A stretch of 64,000 bases of DNA from the NCBI GenBank assembly GCA_030848705.1, contig CM061243.1:110880674-110944673 (forward strand), in the 5' to 3' direction. Shown one piece after another: positions 1 to 10,855 of the stretch. Numbering within the stretch: the stretch's first letter is position 1; each line of letters starts with the position of its first letter. The notes below the pieces were generated by a model. That model saw only the letters and a list, made by a program, of their open reading frames with translations. It made no database searches and was not told the origin of the DNA. The position numbers were made by a program, and so were the translations under genes. Origin of the DNA: Heracleum sosnowskyi (lineage: Eukaryota; Streptophyta; Magnoliopsida; Apiales; Apiaceae).

Positions 1-232
1 CACCAAAATAAAATTTGGAATTTCTGAATTCCGATCGTCTTTGCATTCACTTATTTACTCTGTAGATCACTAATATGACTTCGGAATATCCACACTACGT
101 CTCGTACATAGGTGGCATGAAAATTTTTGTTAATCCTCAAAATCACTATTCATCCACCAAATTCACTATTCACTGATGCACTTGATCATAATAAGAAAAG
201 TTTTAATTAATCCAAAAATTCGGGTTATTACA
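1..232 (-). repeat. 5' end of a long LTR (copy A), minus orientation, running off the left edge
   Basis: Read on the minus strand from 232, the sequence starts TGTAATAACCCG, a typical LTR 5' terminus. About 100 bases around the stretch matching gtgatctac are an inverted, diverged match to 1840-1935, so this is a second copy of the long LTR that fills 1840-6192, in opposite orientation. It cuts off the Copia gag reading frame exactly at 232/233. The rest of the element lies outside the window. Confidence 0.6.
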
Positions 233-1262
233 TCTCCCTTTCATCAGACTTTCTAAAACTTTTCCTTTCAGAGTTTGAATCTTTCCTTGAGAATCTCTTT
301 CCTTTCTTGAAGTTCTTGAATCCCATCTTCTTGAAGGTCTTCACCATCAATGCAGCCATTTGCATCATCTGTTCTTCATCATCCTCAGAGTCAGAAGCTT
401 CATCAGAGTTTGAGTCATCATCAGAGTTTGATGACTCACTTTCAGATTTAATGACTAAAGCCTTTCCCTTGGCTCTCTTCCTTGATGATTCCTTCTTGAT
501 GGGCTTCTCCTCAACTTTGAGAGCAACAGATTTTGTCTTCTTGCTTGATCTTCTGTTTCTTTGTTCTATTTCCAATTCATGAGTTTTCAGTAACCCATAA
601 ATCTCATCAAGTTCAGTTTCAGCAAGTTCGTAATTATCTCTTATAGTTGTTGTCTTCAAATCCCATCTTTCAGGTAAAGATAAGAGAAATTTGAGATTTG
701 ATTCTTCAAGATCATATTCTTTATCAACTAGAGATAAATCATTCAGCAGTTTACAGAATCTGTCATATGTCTCAGTCAAGGTTTCATTGGCTCTTGAATC
801 AAAGTGCTCATACTCCTGAGTGAGTATTGTTTTCCTGTTCTTCTTTATAGCAGTGGTTCCTTGACACCTGACTTCCAAAGCATCCCAGATTTCTTTTGCA
901 GTTTTGCAACCAATTACTCTGTTAGACATAACATTATCTAAAGCACTGTGGAGAAGATGTCTAACCTTTGCATCTTTTGCAATTGATGAGATGTCCTCAG
1001 GAGTCATATCTTTCTTTTCCTTTGGAACAGTCTTTTGTTCTTGACCATCAACAACAGGAGACAATTTAGTCGGCATATGAGGACCATCATAGATTCTGTC
1101 AAGATATTCTGGATCTGTAGCCTCCAGAAACATGGTCATCTTCACCTTCCAAATTGGATACTCCACTGGCCTGAGAATTGGAACCCTGATTGTTTCATAC
1201 CGACTCACAGAATTAGGTTTAACCTGTTCAACCTTGGGAGGAGCTTGATTTTCTTCAGACAT
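233..1262 (-). pseudogene. Copia-type retrotransposon gag, truncated
   Basis: An open frame of about 343 codons starts at ATG 1262. It shows the plant Copia gag (UBN2-like) pattern: an early VEYPIWKVKM segment, then AKEIWDALEVRCQGT and ANETLTETYDRFCKLLNDL, and a Lys/Ser/Asp/Glu-rich C-terminal part. It stops just where the CCHC zinc knuckle and protease should follow, because the adjacent LTR copy A begins at 232 and supplies the stop codon. No protease, integrase or reverse transcriptase is present. The frame is intact up to the break, so insertion and truncation look fairly recent. It is a dead fragment, not a host gene. Confidence 0.85.
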
Positions 1263-1310
1263 GATTATTACTGTGTTTGAATCGAAAAACTGTATATATT
1301 AAACAGCCTT

Positions 1311-1323
1311 GGCTCTGATACCA
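1311..1323 (-). other. Primer binding site of the Copia element
   Basis: The minus strand reads TGGTATCAGAGCC, complementary to the 3' end of initiator tRNA-Met. It lies two bases inside the adjoining LTR, as expected for a Copia 5' end. Confidence 0.85.
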
Positions 1324-1325
1324 AT

Positions 1326-1839
1326 TGTTAGGCCGAATACACAATATAATCAAGTATGTATGAGAATAACAATCAAGAACACAAGTTTGTAAATCAACAA
1401 ACTGTAATTATATTAACAGCTTCTCTCTTTATGATGTTAATGAATCACAAAGAGCTACTAGGTTACACGAATAATAATCAATTATCGCATCCCTTCTAGG
1501 GATAACCTATCTGTGTTTATATAGTACACAGTTACAATCAATCTCTAATTGATACTCCTACAAATTAGCTATACAATTGTAATCAATTAGAATTGCTTCA
1601 GTCCTCTGTCCAGTCTCCTTAGCTGTATCAATATATTCTGCCTCTTTCCATTTTCAGAATATATTGCTTCTAGAATCTTCATGATATGCACCGACAGCTA
1701 AGTCAACTTTCACCCTGTCAGACTTTAACAAACTCTGACCGGCTTCCATGTAAACTCTGATAAGTACTTCAGACTAAACTCTGAACAGTACCTGTTACTT
1801 AAACACTGATTAAACAAACATCAGTAATTATATCTAACA
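1326..1839 (-). repeat. 5' LTR of the Copia element
   Basis: On the plus strand the segment begins TGTTAG and ends CTAACA, a perfect 6-bp inverted terminal pair. It lies directly beside the primer binding site and is about 514 bp long. The five bases after it (gtacg) are one copy of the target duplication. They match the corresponding place in LTR copy A, which shows that this Copia element jumped into long LTR copy B. Confidence 0.8.
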
Positions 1840-4249
1840 GTACGGAACGGTATAATGAACTTTCGAAGTCGTATTAGTGATCTACGATGTAAATGAAGGA
1901 ATGCAAAAGCCGTCAGAATCAGAAAAATAGTATTTCTGTTTTCTCTGAAATTTCACCAATAACTGATGGATTAATCATTATTTGAAAATATTGGAGGATT
2001 TAAATTATCAATTCCATGGATATGGATTTAATAAAAGAATTAGTGATGTCAAGAACGTTTACGGTAAACTACTTCGATAGAACACTTAAGAAACCCTGCG
2101 AACATTCTACGAGATTAAGCGGTGACGGAACAACGCGACACTTACAGGATTAAATATAGGCATGGAAGTAACATGTAACAATATTAATCCAAGGAATGCA
2201 ACAATTGTATCATCCATGTGAAAGGAAACGAACTAGTAAAGCTGCTTTGCCACCCAGACATCCCACTGCTTGACATGTGTCCTGATGATGAGGCAAACAA
2301 GCTATGACTCACCATTTGACTACAAAATATCACAATTATCAAAATCAACCAAGGCAAAAAGCAAGAAAAAGAAACCCCACTTGAAGAACAATACCATTCG
2401 GCCCATTTCTTCAATCAAAGGATACTTTTTCAAGAATCAATCTTCCAAGCTTCCATAAATCATGATGTTGGATTCAAAAGTTTCCTAATTCCTAGACTAA
2501 GTTATGCTCTAATTCCTAGCTTCATCCATGGATTGTAACATTCTTGAATCTTAGATCAAAGATGAGGGTGAATAGTGAAATGAATAGTAATCTTTTGTGT
2601 TCTTGATTTTGTTCTTAAAGATTAAGCTTGTTAAGGATAGTTTAAAGCTCAAGGAAGGATTATAAGCTATTGAGGGTGTTTATAAAGCATCAAGGAAGGT
2701 ATAACTCTTGAAACCCTTGGTTATAATTTGATGTATGTGGTTAGTTTAAGTGTAGATTAGTTAGTATGATCATAAGGATGAATGATTGATTTTGATGAAA
2801 GATTGATGTTGTTTTGAGGATGAATAAGTAGATGTTGGTTTTGACTATGGTTGATGATGATTATGGATTAGTAATGATGTTGAGGAATTGACTTGATGAT
2901 TTGGTTGGATTGATCATGTAAAGTTTATGATTAAACTTTGGAATCATTAAAACATAGCCGTTATAATTCCCGGTTTTCCTTAACCTTGTTTTGTTTGTGA
3001 TGTTAGAACATAATGACTTCGGTCCAAGATCACCACTGCCCATTATAGTGTAGTTCTTGTTTCAAGTTTCGTTTTGGTGCGAAGATCATATGAATCCGAT
3101 TTACGGTTTAGGAGAAACAAGTATTTTAGTAAAGGATGTTTCGCGAAACCAAACTATACCACTTAGCCAACTTTGAGGCAATGATCAAACCCCTTAAGCG
3201 ACTTATTAGAATGTGAAACTTTGTGTTAACATGCTAGGTACGTTTAGGAAGACCCTCGAAAAGATTTCGTGTTAAAAGGATTTGATCTCTATTTTATAAA
3301 AATGCGTGAGCGAGCTTGCGCGAGTGGAAGTTCTTAAAGAGTTAACTTGAAAATGAACTTGTTACTTGAGATAGTACATACTTAGTTTCATGAAAGTGTT
3401 AAGTGATTAATCTCGGATATTTTGACTATGTATAGATCGCCGGATTAACCCGAGGCACACTACCCCTACCTCACTACCAGGCAAGTTTTCGAAACCTATG
3501 CTTACTGTTGTTGTGATAATAAAATGCTTTCGTATATGAAGGATACTCTAAGCGGTATTATTAATTATTTTAAATCAAGAGGAGGTTCCCAAACACGGTT
3601 TTCCATTTGAATCTATCTTTTAAGAGGATTTAAATACTCGCTCAACTACCAAAAATATGGGAAACCTGATTTAAGTGACTGCTACTCATTTTAAACTCTC
3701 AACTCAAAACTGTCAAGGGACAGATATTTTCTCGGAGCAATTTAATTGCTGCAAGTCAAATGTTGTGTTACCACCTCAACGATCGAGGTGTAAATTGATG
3801 GAACAAGTCGATATCCATTAACAGGCAATAGCTTGGGAAATATTGGAGAATCTTCCTTTCCAACCTAGATATAACTACTTAATGGAGTCGTATCAACAAG
3901 TATTACACTTGGGGAAAGGGGGACAATCTTTACGTTTCAGAGTCATGGATTTCATCCGAACTAGGAGCAGTGTAAGAGGTCGAGTCGCGCCGACCCATCA
4001 TTTTTATTGCCCCAAATGGGCCGGGGAGATCCAGAAAGGCGGTAGACGATGTCAGGTTGTCGTGTTCTTCCATCTATATGTAGAAAACATTTTTAGTTGT
4101 ACGACCTGCTACTGATCATAGTGAGGTTGGGACAACTGGCACGGTGATTACTCCAGTATTGGTTCATCATCCAATTTGGATAATTCTGCAACATGTATTG
4201 AAAGGGACTAAGGATGACATCCTTGGTACAGGTTTACCGATCATGTTGG

Positions 4250-5391
4250 TGTTGGGACGAATGATTACTGTTCTGCGTTTTACTATATGATTGATTACGA
4301 GTTCGAAAAGAAAACTTTACCTTAATCGATACGATTCTGATCCACGTCTTCTACTGAATTCCTTGATTCCCTTCGAGCGAAGTGTGGCCTTCGATCTCCC
4401 GAAGTTTCCTCTCCTTAAAGCCTCGAAATCCCAAAACCCTAGCTCCTTGCGGCTGCCCTAGGTTTTTAATCTCGAATTCTTCTTTTTGCAGCTTTAGGAG
4501 AACAAGAATATATATAGGCTCCAGTAGGGATCATGGACAATTAGGTCGGGCCTCCCAATGACATTCTGGGTCAAGCCCAATGTCATTAAATATTAATTCT
4601 ATCCACTAACGAATTAATATTTGCACTACCTTTCCTAATACCGTAATTATTTTATTATTAAATTCGGATCCTATATTATTTGCTTATTAAATTCCCCATG
4701 TTTAAGATATCGTATGTCCATTAATTAAATTAATTTCTGATAATTAATTTAATTAATATCTTTTTATCCTTGATCATCCACTCAACCTTATAATTATGCA
4801 AGAACAAATCTGCCTGCAGGACTAAAGCATAATTATCTTTATGAGCTTTCAAGAGGACATCATCAACCCGAATATTATCAGGACATGGTTTCCTTATGTA
4901 ATTAATATCCCACTCTGCATGCAATGTCATTGCTCAATACATAATATTATAATTAACAATTAATTACATCACATATGAATCAAAGCATGTGCATTACACA
5001 CAAGTGTCAATCACTACACTTGGATTGAGAACCTAAGCATTAATAATATCATAGAATCTTAGTTCTTCTTTATTGTCAGAATAGAAGAACAATTCTAATA
5101 TTTCGATCCTGTTCAATACACACAAAGTATACAAGTATTATTTAATAGTCAAGATAAACTATTCCCAAATAATACTTCAGTTATTCCAGTGGTTTGTCTA
5201 ATTCCACTTAAACTGTGAACCCTTTATATTATATATAGACACTGATAATTTAATCTTCTGTTATCCCATTTGATACTAAATTATCCACAATATATAATAA
5301 ACAGACAATGTAAAAATATGAAATCAAGATTCTCAATAAAATGGACAATGTTTATATACTACAAATGAATAGTATAGTATAAAACCCAACA
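4250..5391. repeat. Solo LTR with 5-bp target duplication
   Basis: It starts TGTTGGGACG and ends AAACCCAACA, with inverted termini TGTTGGG/CCCAACA. It is flanked on both sides by gttgg (4245-4249 and 5392-5396), a perfect 5-bp target duplication. There is no internal domain or second LTR, so unequal recombination has left a solo LTR of 1142 bp. It sits inside the first unit of a tandem ~75-bp duplication. Confidence 0.9.
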
Positions 5392-5407
5392 GTTGGCAGG
5401 GGGTTTT

Positions 5408-5482
5408 CTGCAACATGTATTGAAAGGGACTAAGGATGACATTCTTGGTACAGGTTTACCGATCATGTTGGCAGGGGGTTGA
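5408..5482. repeat. Second unit of a ~75-bp tandem duplication inside LTR copy B
   Basis: This stretch, from ttctgcaacatg to gcagggggtt, repeats 4181-4249 plus 5397-5407 with one mismatch. The first unit is split by the solo LTR at 4250-5391. Confidence 0.8.
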
Positions 5483-6192
5483 AAAGTGTTCACAAATGAA
5501 GTTACAATAAATCCTTGCAACTTCATCTTTTATTTTATGAGTTATGACTCTGATAAAACCTTACTCAGATTATATATGCATAAGTGGATTTTGGGTTACG
5601 AAAACCTTATATTAATTTTCCTCGTAACTTCATCTTTTATGTTATACTAGTATCTTATCTGTTTAATGCATAGCATGTGGTTACAAAGATATCTTCGAAC
5701 TGTATATAATGTTGATCTGTCATAAACTATTTTGGTGGGCTCTATTGCTCACCCTTGCTTTATTTATTTATATCACAACAACAGCTAGAGCAGATGGCCC
5801 GCAACAGGCACACTCTGCGCAAGCAGGTATCAGCCGTCAGAGATTTACCCGCTGATGTCATAGTCGCCATAGCTGAGGTAGTAGCAATCAGTAGTCTAAG
5901 CTACAGCTTTTGTGTATCAGACTTATTTATATTTATGATTAATGTAAGCAACGGCAAGGACTATTAAGTGTACTCTGTAATCTTTTGGGTTTGTAATGAC
6001 TTATAACTTGTGGATCCTATGACTAGATACTTATTCCAATTTCATCTTTGGGACTATAACTAGTTGTGTGTGGTGTTGTTATTGCGGGGTCACAACATGC
6101 AGTTTAATTGTTTTGATTCAAGTACAAGTATTATTGATGGAAATTGAGACCGTAACGACCGGATCCCCGACCCCGGATCTGGGGCTGTTACA

Positions 6193-6806
6193 TCTACCTC
6201 GTGGGCTGCAATCTTTTCCTTAGTAGTTTGGGGTTGTTCCCGATTTGATTGGGAAGAACGTCTCCTCCTTGGGGCAACATCCCTCTCTTCTCCAGATGAA
6301 TAATTCTCGTCCTCAGTATAGGGACCCGAGTAGTCTTGAATCAAAGGGGTCCTTCGAGTTTGAGTTTGTTGGTTTTGGGGTCCCATACCTTGTATATAAG
6401 GGGGAACATATGCTTCATGGTAAGTGGGGTTGAGACCACTGCTGCCCGTCGTGGGTTGAGGAGGCATGCCATAATTTGGCATCCCAAGAATTTGAGTTGC
6501 GTATTGGGGAAGGTCCGTAGTATGGAGTTGAAGGTCACTTGGTGCATTCATGAGCAGTGGGGAGGTTGTGATTGGTTGCTGGTGAGCGGTCTCTTGTGGA
6601 TTAGATCCATGAACGACCATCTGCAGGGGATTCGTCCATTCAACCGAAATTGGGATTTCTGGTCCTTGAGTGGTGGTGAGGGAGATATTCGCCCCTTGAA
6701 TGCCAGTAGTTGGCGGTGGTTGATTTCCGTGAGCATCAGCCTCAGAGGTGATAGGAAGCTCCTCGGAAGTTTGAGTGTCGCGAGTTGTTCTTCGTGTGTT
6801 TGCCAT
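6193..6806 (-). pseudogene. Gypsy-like retrotransposon gag N-terminus, truncated
   Basis: The open frame from ATG 6806 begins MANTRRTTRDTQ and continues as a low-complexity Pro/Gln/Thr-rich region, then an Arg/Ser stretch (DVAPRRRRSSQSNR). This is the style of gag N-termini in plant Gypsy elements. The frame is genuine for about 205 codons. At 6192 it runs into the 3' end of long LTR copy B, and its last ~34 codons are LTR sequence. The start codon lies close to the primer binding site at 6822-6837. The family is inferred from layout, not from a complete domain. Confidence 0.65.
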
Positions 6807-6821
6807 GGTTGATGTTGTTTT

Positions 6822-6837
6822 CCCACAGACGGCGCCA
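6822..6837 (-). other. Primer binding site of the Gypsy-like element
   Basis: The minus strand reads TGGCGCCGTCTGTGGG, the leader sequence seen just inside many plant LTR elements. It lies two bases from the LTR end at 6840. Confidence 0.75.
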
Positions 6838-6839
6838 AA

Positions 6840-7364
6840 TGTTATGGATTAAAAAGTGTATTTGTAAATTAATTGTTAGGGTTTAAACAGCTTCGAGCTT
6901 TAATGGCTGCTCTTGTGTTTCGTGACTAAATCGGTCCTCAAAAGATGCCTACGTATCCCAATCAGTGTTGAGAATCAAGCTAGAAAACGTAGTTCTATTG
7001 TGAAGGATCAGGGTCCTTATATAGGCGTCTGGAGCCTCGTATTTAGAGTATGTTTAGGAGACTTAGCGATTCAGTCTCCTTTTTGATAATGGATAAACAT
7101 TGTATTTCTTGATGTACAAGTCTGTTCCTTGTTGATAAGGACTGTGACTCATTATTTCTTTTAATTGGGATTCTGGATCCTTCTTTGAAGAATTTACCAT
7201 ATTTTGGACTCCTTTCATGAGCTGTATATTTTCCCTATTTATTAATTACGAAATTAATAAATAATTAGAGTTTCGGGCCTTGTTTATTGGGCCGTATTCT
7301 TGGACCAATTTGGGTCTAATTAATACATCATTAATTGCACTTCTAGGGTTATTTTTCAGCCCAT

Positions 7365-7368
<4 letters not shown>
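6840..7368 (-). repeat. 5' LTR of the Gypsy-like element
   Basis: On the plus strand it begins TGTTATGG and ends CCATATCA, near-perfect inverted termini, about 529 bp. It adjoins the primer binding site and gag on the minus strand. The other LTR is not in the window. A (TA)n run follows directly, so no target duplication can be read. Confidence 0.7.

Positions 7369-7410
<42 letters not shown>
7369..7410. repeat. (TA)n microsatellite
   Basis: About 42 bases of uninterrupted TA repeats at the outer edge of the Gypsy-like LTR. Confidence 0.95.
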
Positions 7411-7413
<3 letters not shown>

Positions 7414-7617
7414 ATTTGGTACACTACCTAGGGAAGAAGATGGATCTTCACCATATTAATGGCATGCAATTCCCAGAAACTGAAAAGAAGAAGAAGAGTC
7501 TCGGTCAAAGGTCCCCGACTGTTGGATTCTCACCCGCAATGCGTCATTGCGGGGCTCGTGACTGTTTAAATGCCCTTCGCAATGAGTCATTGCGAGGATT
7601 GTGACTAGTAGAGGAGC

Positions 7618-8222
7618 CAGTGGCGGACCCAGGAAATGTTTTTAGTGGGTTCCTAATATAAATATTAAAATTAAAAGGAAAATTAAAAAATTAAAAAACT
7701 ACATATTTCAATTTTTGAAAATATTCTATATTTTAGAGTTATTTTTGTACGGGCTTTTATCTTTTAAAAAAATCTACTAGATATTATTACTCTCTATGTT
7801 TTTTAATATTTGACACTTTGATTTTTGGAAAAGATGTTTAGGTATTTTGACCGTATAATTAAAATTTTATTTTTGTGAATAAAAATATAAAATCAAAATT
7901 TTAATTCACAAAAAAATTAACAAAAAACAATAATTGTTACTATTTAGTCAAAACAACTAAACATGTGTGCCAAAAATTAAAACGTTAAATATTAAAAAAC
8001 ATAGATTTATCATTTTTTATTTTTTATATTAATTTTTATTTCAATTTTTTTATTTGTTGTTTGATTTAAAATAAATTCAAGTGGGTTCCTGCAAAAAAAT
8101 TAAGTGGGTTCCTCAAAGTATCAAATAGAAATTTAGGTTAAAATTTACTATATAATTACCCTTCAAGTCAGAGTCGAGTGGGTTCCCGGGCACCCACACA
8201 GATACACGTAGGTCCGCCCCTG
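7618..8222. mobile_element. hAT-type non-autonomous element (605 bp)
   Basis: Termini are CAGTGGCGGACC on the left and GGTCCGCCCCTG on the right, imperfect inverted repeats. The element is flanked by the 8-bp direct repeat agaggagc (7610-7617 and 8223-8230), the duplication length of hAT transposons. The second unit of the surrounding tandem repeat carries the uninterrupted site. The interior is AT-rich without a transposase, so it needs an enzyme in trans. Confidence 0.85.
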
Positions 8223-8620
8223 AGAGGAGCGCACCTCTACCGGTTATCATTTTTTATAATTCAATTTTTTTGAATTAAAAAAATAAAAAATAATATTTAT
8301 AGTCAATATTTTTTCAAATATTTCACTTTATATTGATAATATTCCACATTTTCCACCTTGAAAATATTTTTGACTTAATAATATAAAAATCAATTTTTTA
8401 ACATTTTTTTAATTTAATTATATAATTATGTTCTAATTTAATTAAATTTATTTTGTAATTTATAATTATGTTCTAATTATTTTTAAATTTAATTTATTGA
8501 TAGTTTTGTAAAATTCTATCGAAGTGTTTCAAATTCATCTCGATAAATTTCTGAATAAGGAAAGTAAAAACCATCGAATGATTTAAATGCCCTCCTCAAT
8601 GAGTCATTGCGGGGATTGTG

Positions 8621-8648
8621 ACTAGTAGAGGTGCGCACCTCTACTAGT
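8621..8648. repeat. Perfect 28-bp palindrome
   Basis: The half-site ACTAGTAGAGGTGC is followed directly by its exact reverse complement with no spacer. The matching place in tandem unit 1 holds the hAT insertion. Confidence 0.9.
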
Positions 8649-9262
8649 TATTATTTTATTTTATTTTATTTTTTTTAATTCAATTTTTTCGAATTAGAAA
8701 AATAAAAAATAATATTTATAGTCAATATTTTTTCAAATATTTCACTTTATATTGATAATATTCCACATTTGCAACCTTGAAAATATTTTTGACTTAATAA
8801 TATAAAAGTAAATTTTTTAAACATTTTTTCAATTTAATTATATAATTATGTTCTAATTTAATTAAATTTATTTTTTAATTTATAATTATGTTCTAATTAT
8901 TTTTAAATTTAATTTATTGCTAGTTTTGTAAAAATCTTTCGAAGTGTTTCAAATTCATCTCGATAAATTTCTGAATAAGGAAAGTAAAAACCATCGAAAG
9001 ATTTATTCGATGAATTTTGAAAAAGGACTACCGCAATGAAACATTGCGGGAGTGTACGACTACCGCAATGAAACATTACGGGACTGTTTAAGGATAGAAA
9101 TGTAATTTCACATTTTGCCTTCTCCCGTAATGTTTCATTGCGGTACCGCATTGTTTCATTGCGGGGGTGTTTAATCCAGTCCATTTATTTTTGAAATGTA
9201 TGGCTAGGATTTGGTGGTTTTAATCCCCTTCCAACCAACTGTGATTGTGGAAGGGGACCCTT

Positions 9263-9268
<6 letters not shown>

Positions 9269-9301
<33 letters not shown>
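9269..9301. repeat. (TA)n microsatellite
   Basis: About 33 bases of TA repeats between the palindrome array and the Helitron at 9419. Nothing else is visible in 9165-9418. Confidence 0.9.
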
Positions 9302-9303
<2 letters not shown>

Positions 9304-9418
9304 TAGGATGATAAGGCAATCAGGAACTCTGAAGGTCTTGATATATTGTTTCTGGGTCGAACAAGTTCACAAATTATTTGTGATTGTCAAAATTGACTCT
9401 AACTATAGCATAAATGCA

Positions 9419-10168
9419 TCTATACTCTTTATTAATAAGCAAAATAATCTGAAAATGGCGCGCTGTACTAAAGTACCAAAGTACCAAATTTGGTTATCAT
9501 TAAACCCGGGTTCGATTTCTCGCAACTACATATTTATATAAGATTTATTTACTTTAAATTTTTTAGCTTTACCCACGGTTCGATTCCTTACAACTACGTC
9601 ATTATACAAGAATGATTTATTTACTTTACTTTTATTAGCTTATTTACATTATTAATTAAAAAAACAATGTCTTTACCTAGGGTTCGATTCCTTACAACTA
9701 CGTCATTATACAAGATTTATTTCGATTTCTCGCAACTACATAATTATATAAGATTTATTTACTTTAAATTCTTTAGCTTTACCTACGGTTCGATTCTTTA
9801 TAACTATGTATTTCTTTACTTTAATTTTATTAGCTTATTTACATTATTAATAAAAAAAAACAATGTCTTTACGCAAAGTTCGATTCCTTACAACTACGTC
9901 ATTATACAAGATTTATTTATTTACCTTAATTTCATTAGCTTATGTACATTATTAACGAAAAAACAATATTTAAATGGTAGTACCAAAGTCATTAGATTCA
10001 TCCACAGTTCAATTGCATATAACTATATAATTAAATAATATTTATTTAATATATGGTTTTATATTCAATTCTCTACAAGTACATCTTTTAATAATATTTA
10101 ATAATAAGTTATTAATATTTTATTCTCAATTTATATTAGGCCCGTGCTTGGCACGGGTTATCAGCTAG
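9419..10168 (+). mobile_element. Non-autonomous Helitron (750 bp)
   Basis: It begins TCTATACTCT after a host A. It ends in CTAG before a host T, ten bases after a perfect 7-bp-stem hairpin, CCCGTGC-TTG-GCACGGG (10141-10157). These are the defining Helitron termini, with insertion between A and T and no target duplication. The interior holds tandem ~100-bp units, each with a ggttcgattcc-like motif (9508, 9577, 9681, 9787, 9877). No Rep/helicase gene is present. Confidence 0.85.
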
Positions 10169-10297
10169 TAATAATAAAACAAAAATTGATGAAAAGTTGA
10201 GATGAGACATATTTCTCGTATCGCGAAGTGTGAAAAATAGCTTTACAAGATTCTTTCTTTATAGATGCGTTGTCTTTTGTTTAGTTGTTATTACATT

Positions 10298-10855
10298 GAG
10301 TTAAATATCAAATTAGTCACTGAAGTTAAGATCAAATATCACTTTTATCACTGATCTCAACCGGATATCGTTTTAATCACTAAAGTCATTATAAACATCA
10401 AACAGGTAATTCTAAATATGTGTTCGGAAAATAAAAATAACTTTTCTCGAGTTCTACACATATTTCTGCAATGCTACTGCAACCAAATTAAAAGTTATGA
10501 ATTCTAGTATTTCAGATAATATATTTAGATTTTACAAAATTCAATTACTATTTATTTTTAATTAAATTAAAATAAAATAAATAACTATAAAATTAAAAAT
10601 AAAAAGTAAATAAATTTTTTAAAATCTAAATATAATATCTTAAATACTAGAGTTCACAATTTTTCATTTGGTTGCGGTAGCATTTAAGAAACAAGTTTAG
10701 AACTCGATATAAATTATTTTTACTTTTCAAACACATATTTAGAGCTATCCATTTGATATTTATGATGACTTTAGTGATTGAAGTGATACCCGTTGAGATC
10801 AGTAATTAAAATGATATATGATATTCACTTCAATGACCACTTTGACATTTAACCC
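10298..10855. mobile_element. Long foldback MULE-type MITE (558 bp)
   Basis: Left arm 10298-~10540 and right arm ~10610-10855 are inverted repeats of about 240 bp (termini gagttaaatatc / gacatttaaccc). A short AT-rich loop separates them. A perfect 10-bp direct repeat, ttattacatt, flanks it at 10288-10297 and 10856-10865, in the Mutator range of 9-11 bp. There is no coding capacity. Confidence 0.85.

Larger units (their letters stand above)
1840..6192 (+). repeat. Long Gypsy-type LTR (copy B), interrupted by a Copia element and a solo LTR
   Basis: The start of this LTR is displaced by the Copia insertion. Its left edge aligns inversely with 1-~110. Its right end, gatctggggctgttaca, is a canonical LTR 3' end that cuts into a second gag gene at 6192/6193. 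Without the solo LTR at 4250-5391 it is still over 3 kb, in the range of very long plant Gypsy LTRs. Short open frames inside (3843-4115, 5755-5967) have no recognisable domain. No primer binding site follows the right end, so this is either a solo LTR or a 3' LTR. Internal boundaries are inferred. Confidence 0.55.
7564..8998. repeat. Direct tandem duplication (~400-bp units)
   Basis: Unit 1 is 7564-7617 continued at 8231-8581, and unit 2 is 8582-8998. Both share the tttaaatgccc start, the palindrome with its tagtagagg motif, and a long AT-rich tail ending in aaaaaccatcgaa. Unit 1 is interrupted by the hAT-type element at 7618-8222. No coding sequence is seen. Confidence 0.85.
7534..9164. repeat. 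Seven dispersed CCGCAATG-N3-CATTGCGG type palindromes
   Basis: Near-perfect 17-19 bp palindromes sit at 7534-7552, 7578-7594, 8595-8612, 9031-9049, 9063-9081, 9125-9143 and 9146-9164. The arms (CCGCAAT/ATTGCGG) are kept while the central bases vary (gcg, gag, aaa, ttt). Two copies fall in the tandem-duplicated block; the other five do not. No gene overlaps. The function is unknown. Confidence 0.8.

Noticed and set aside
3843..4115. 90-codon open frame in the long LTR
   Set aside because: Lies inside LTR copy B, has no known domain, and is flanked by stops; not treated as a gene.
6336..6812. 158-codon open frame on the plus strand
   Set aside because: It is the antisense shadow of the Gypsy-like gag and has no domain.
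7534..9164. CRISPR-like array
   Set aside because: The repeats are short palindromes with irregular spacing in plant nuclear DNA; spacers are not regular and no cas genes exist.
9501..9890. Possible tRNA genes because of GGTTCGATTCC motifs
   Set aside because: No cloverleaf, acceptor stem or anticodon arm can be formed around the motifs; they are repeat units of a Helitron.
9667..10038. 123-codon Phe/Ile/Tyr-rich frame that looks like a membrane protein
   Set aside because: It is produced by the AT-rich tandem units of a Helitron; composition alone explains the hydrophobic translation.
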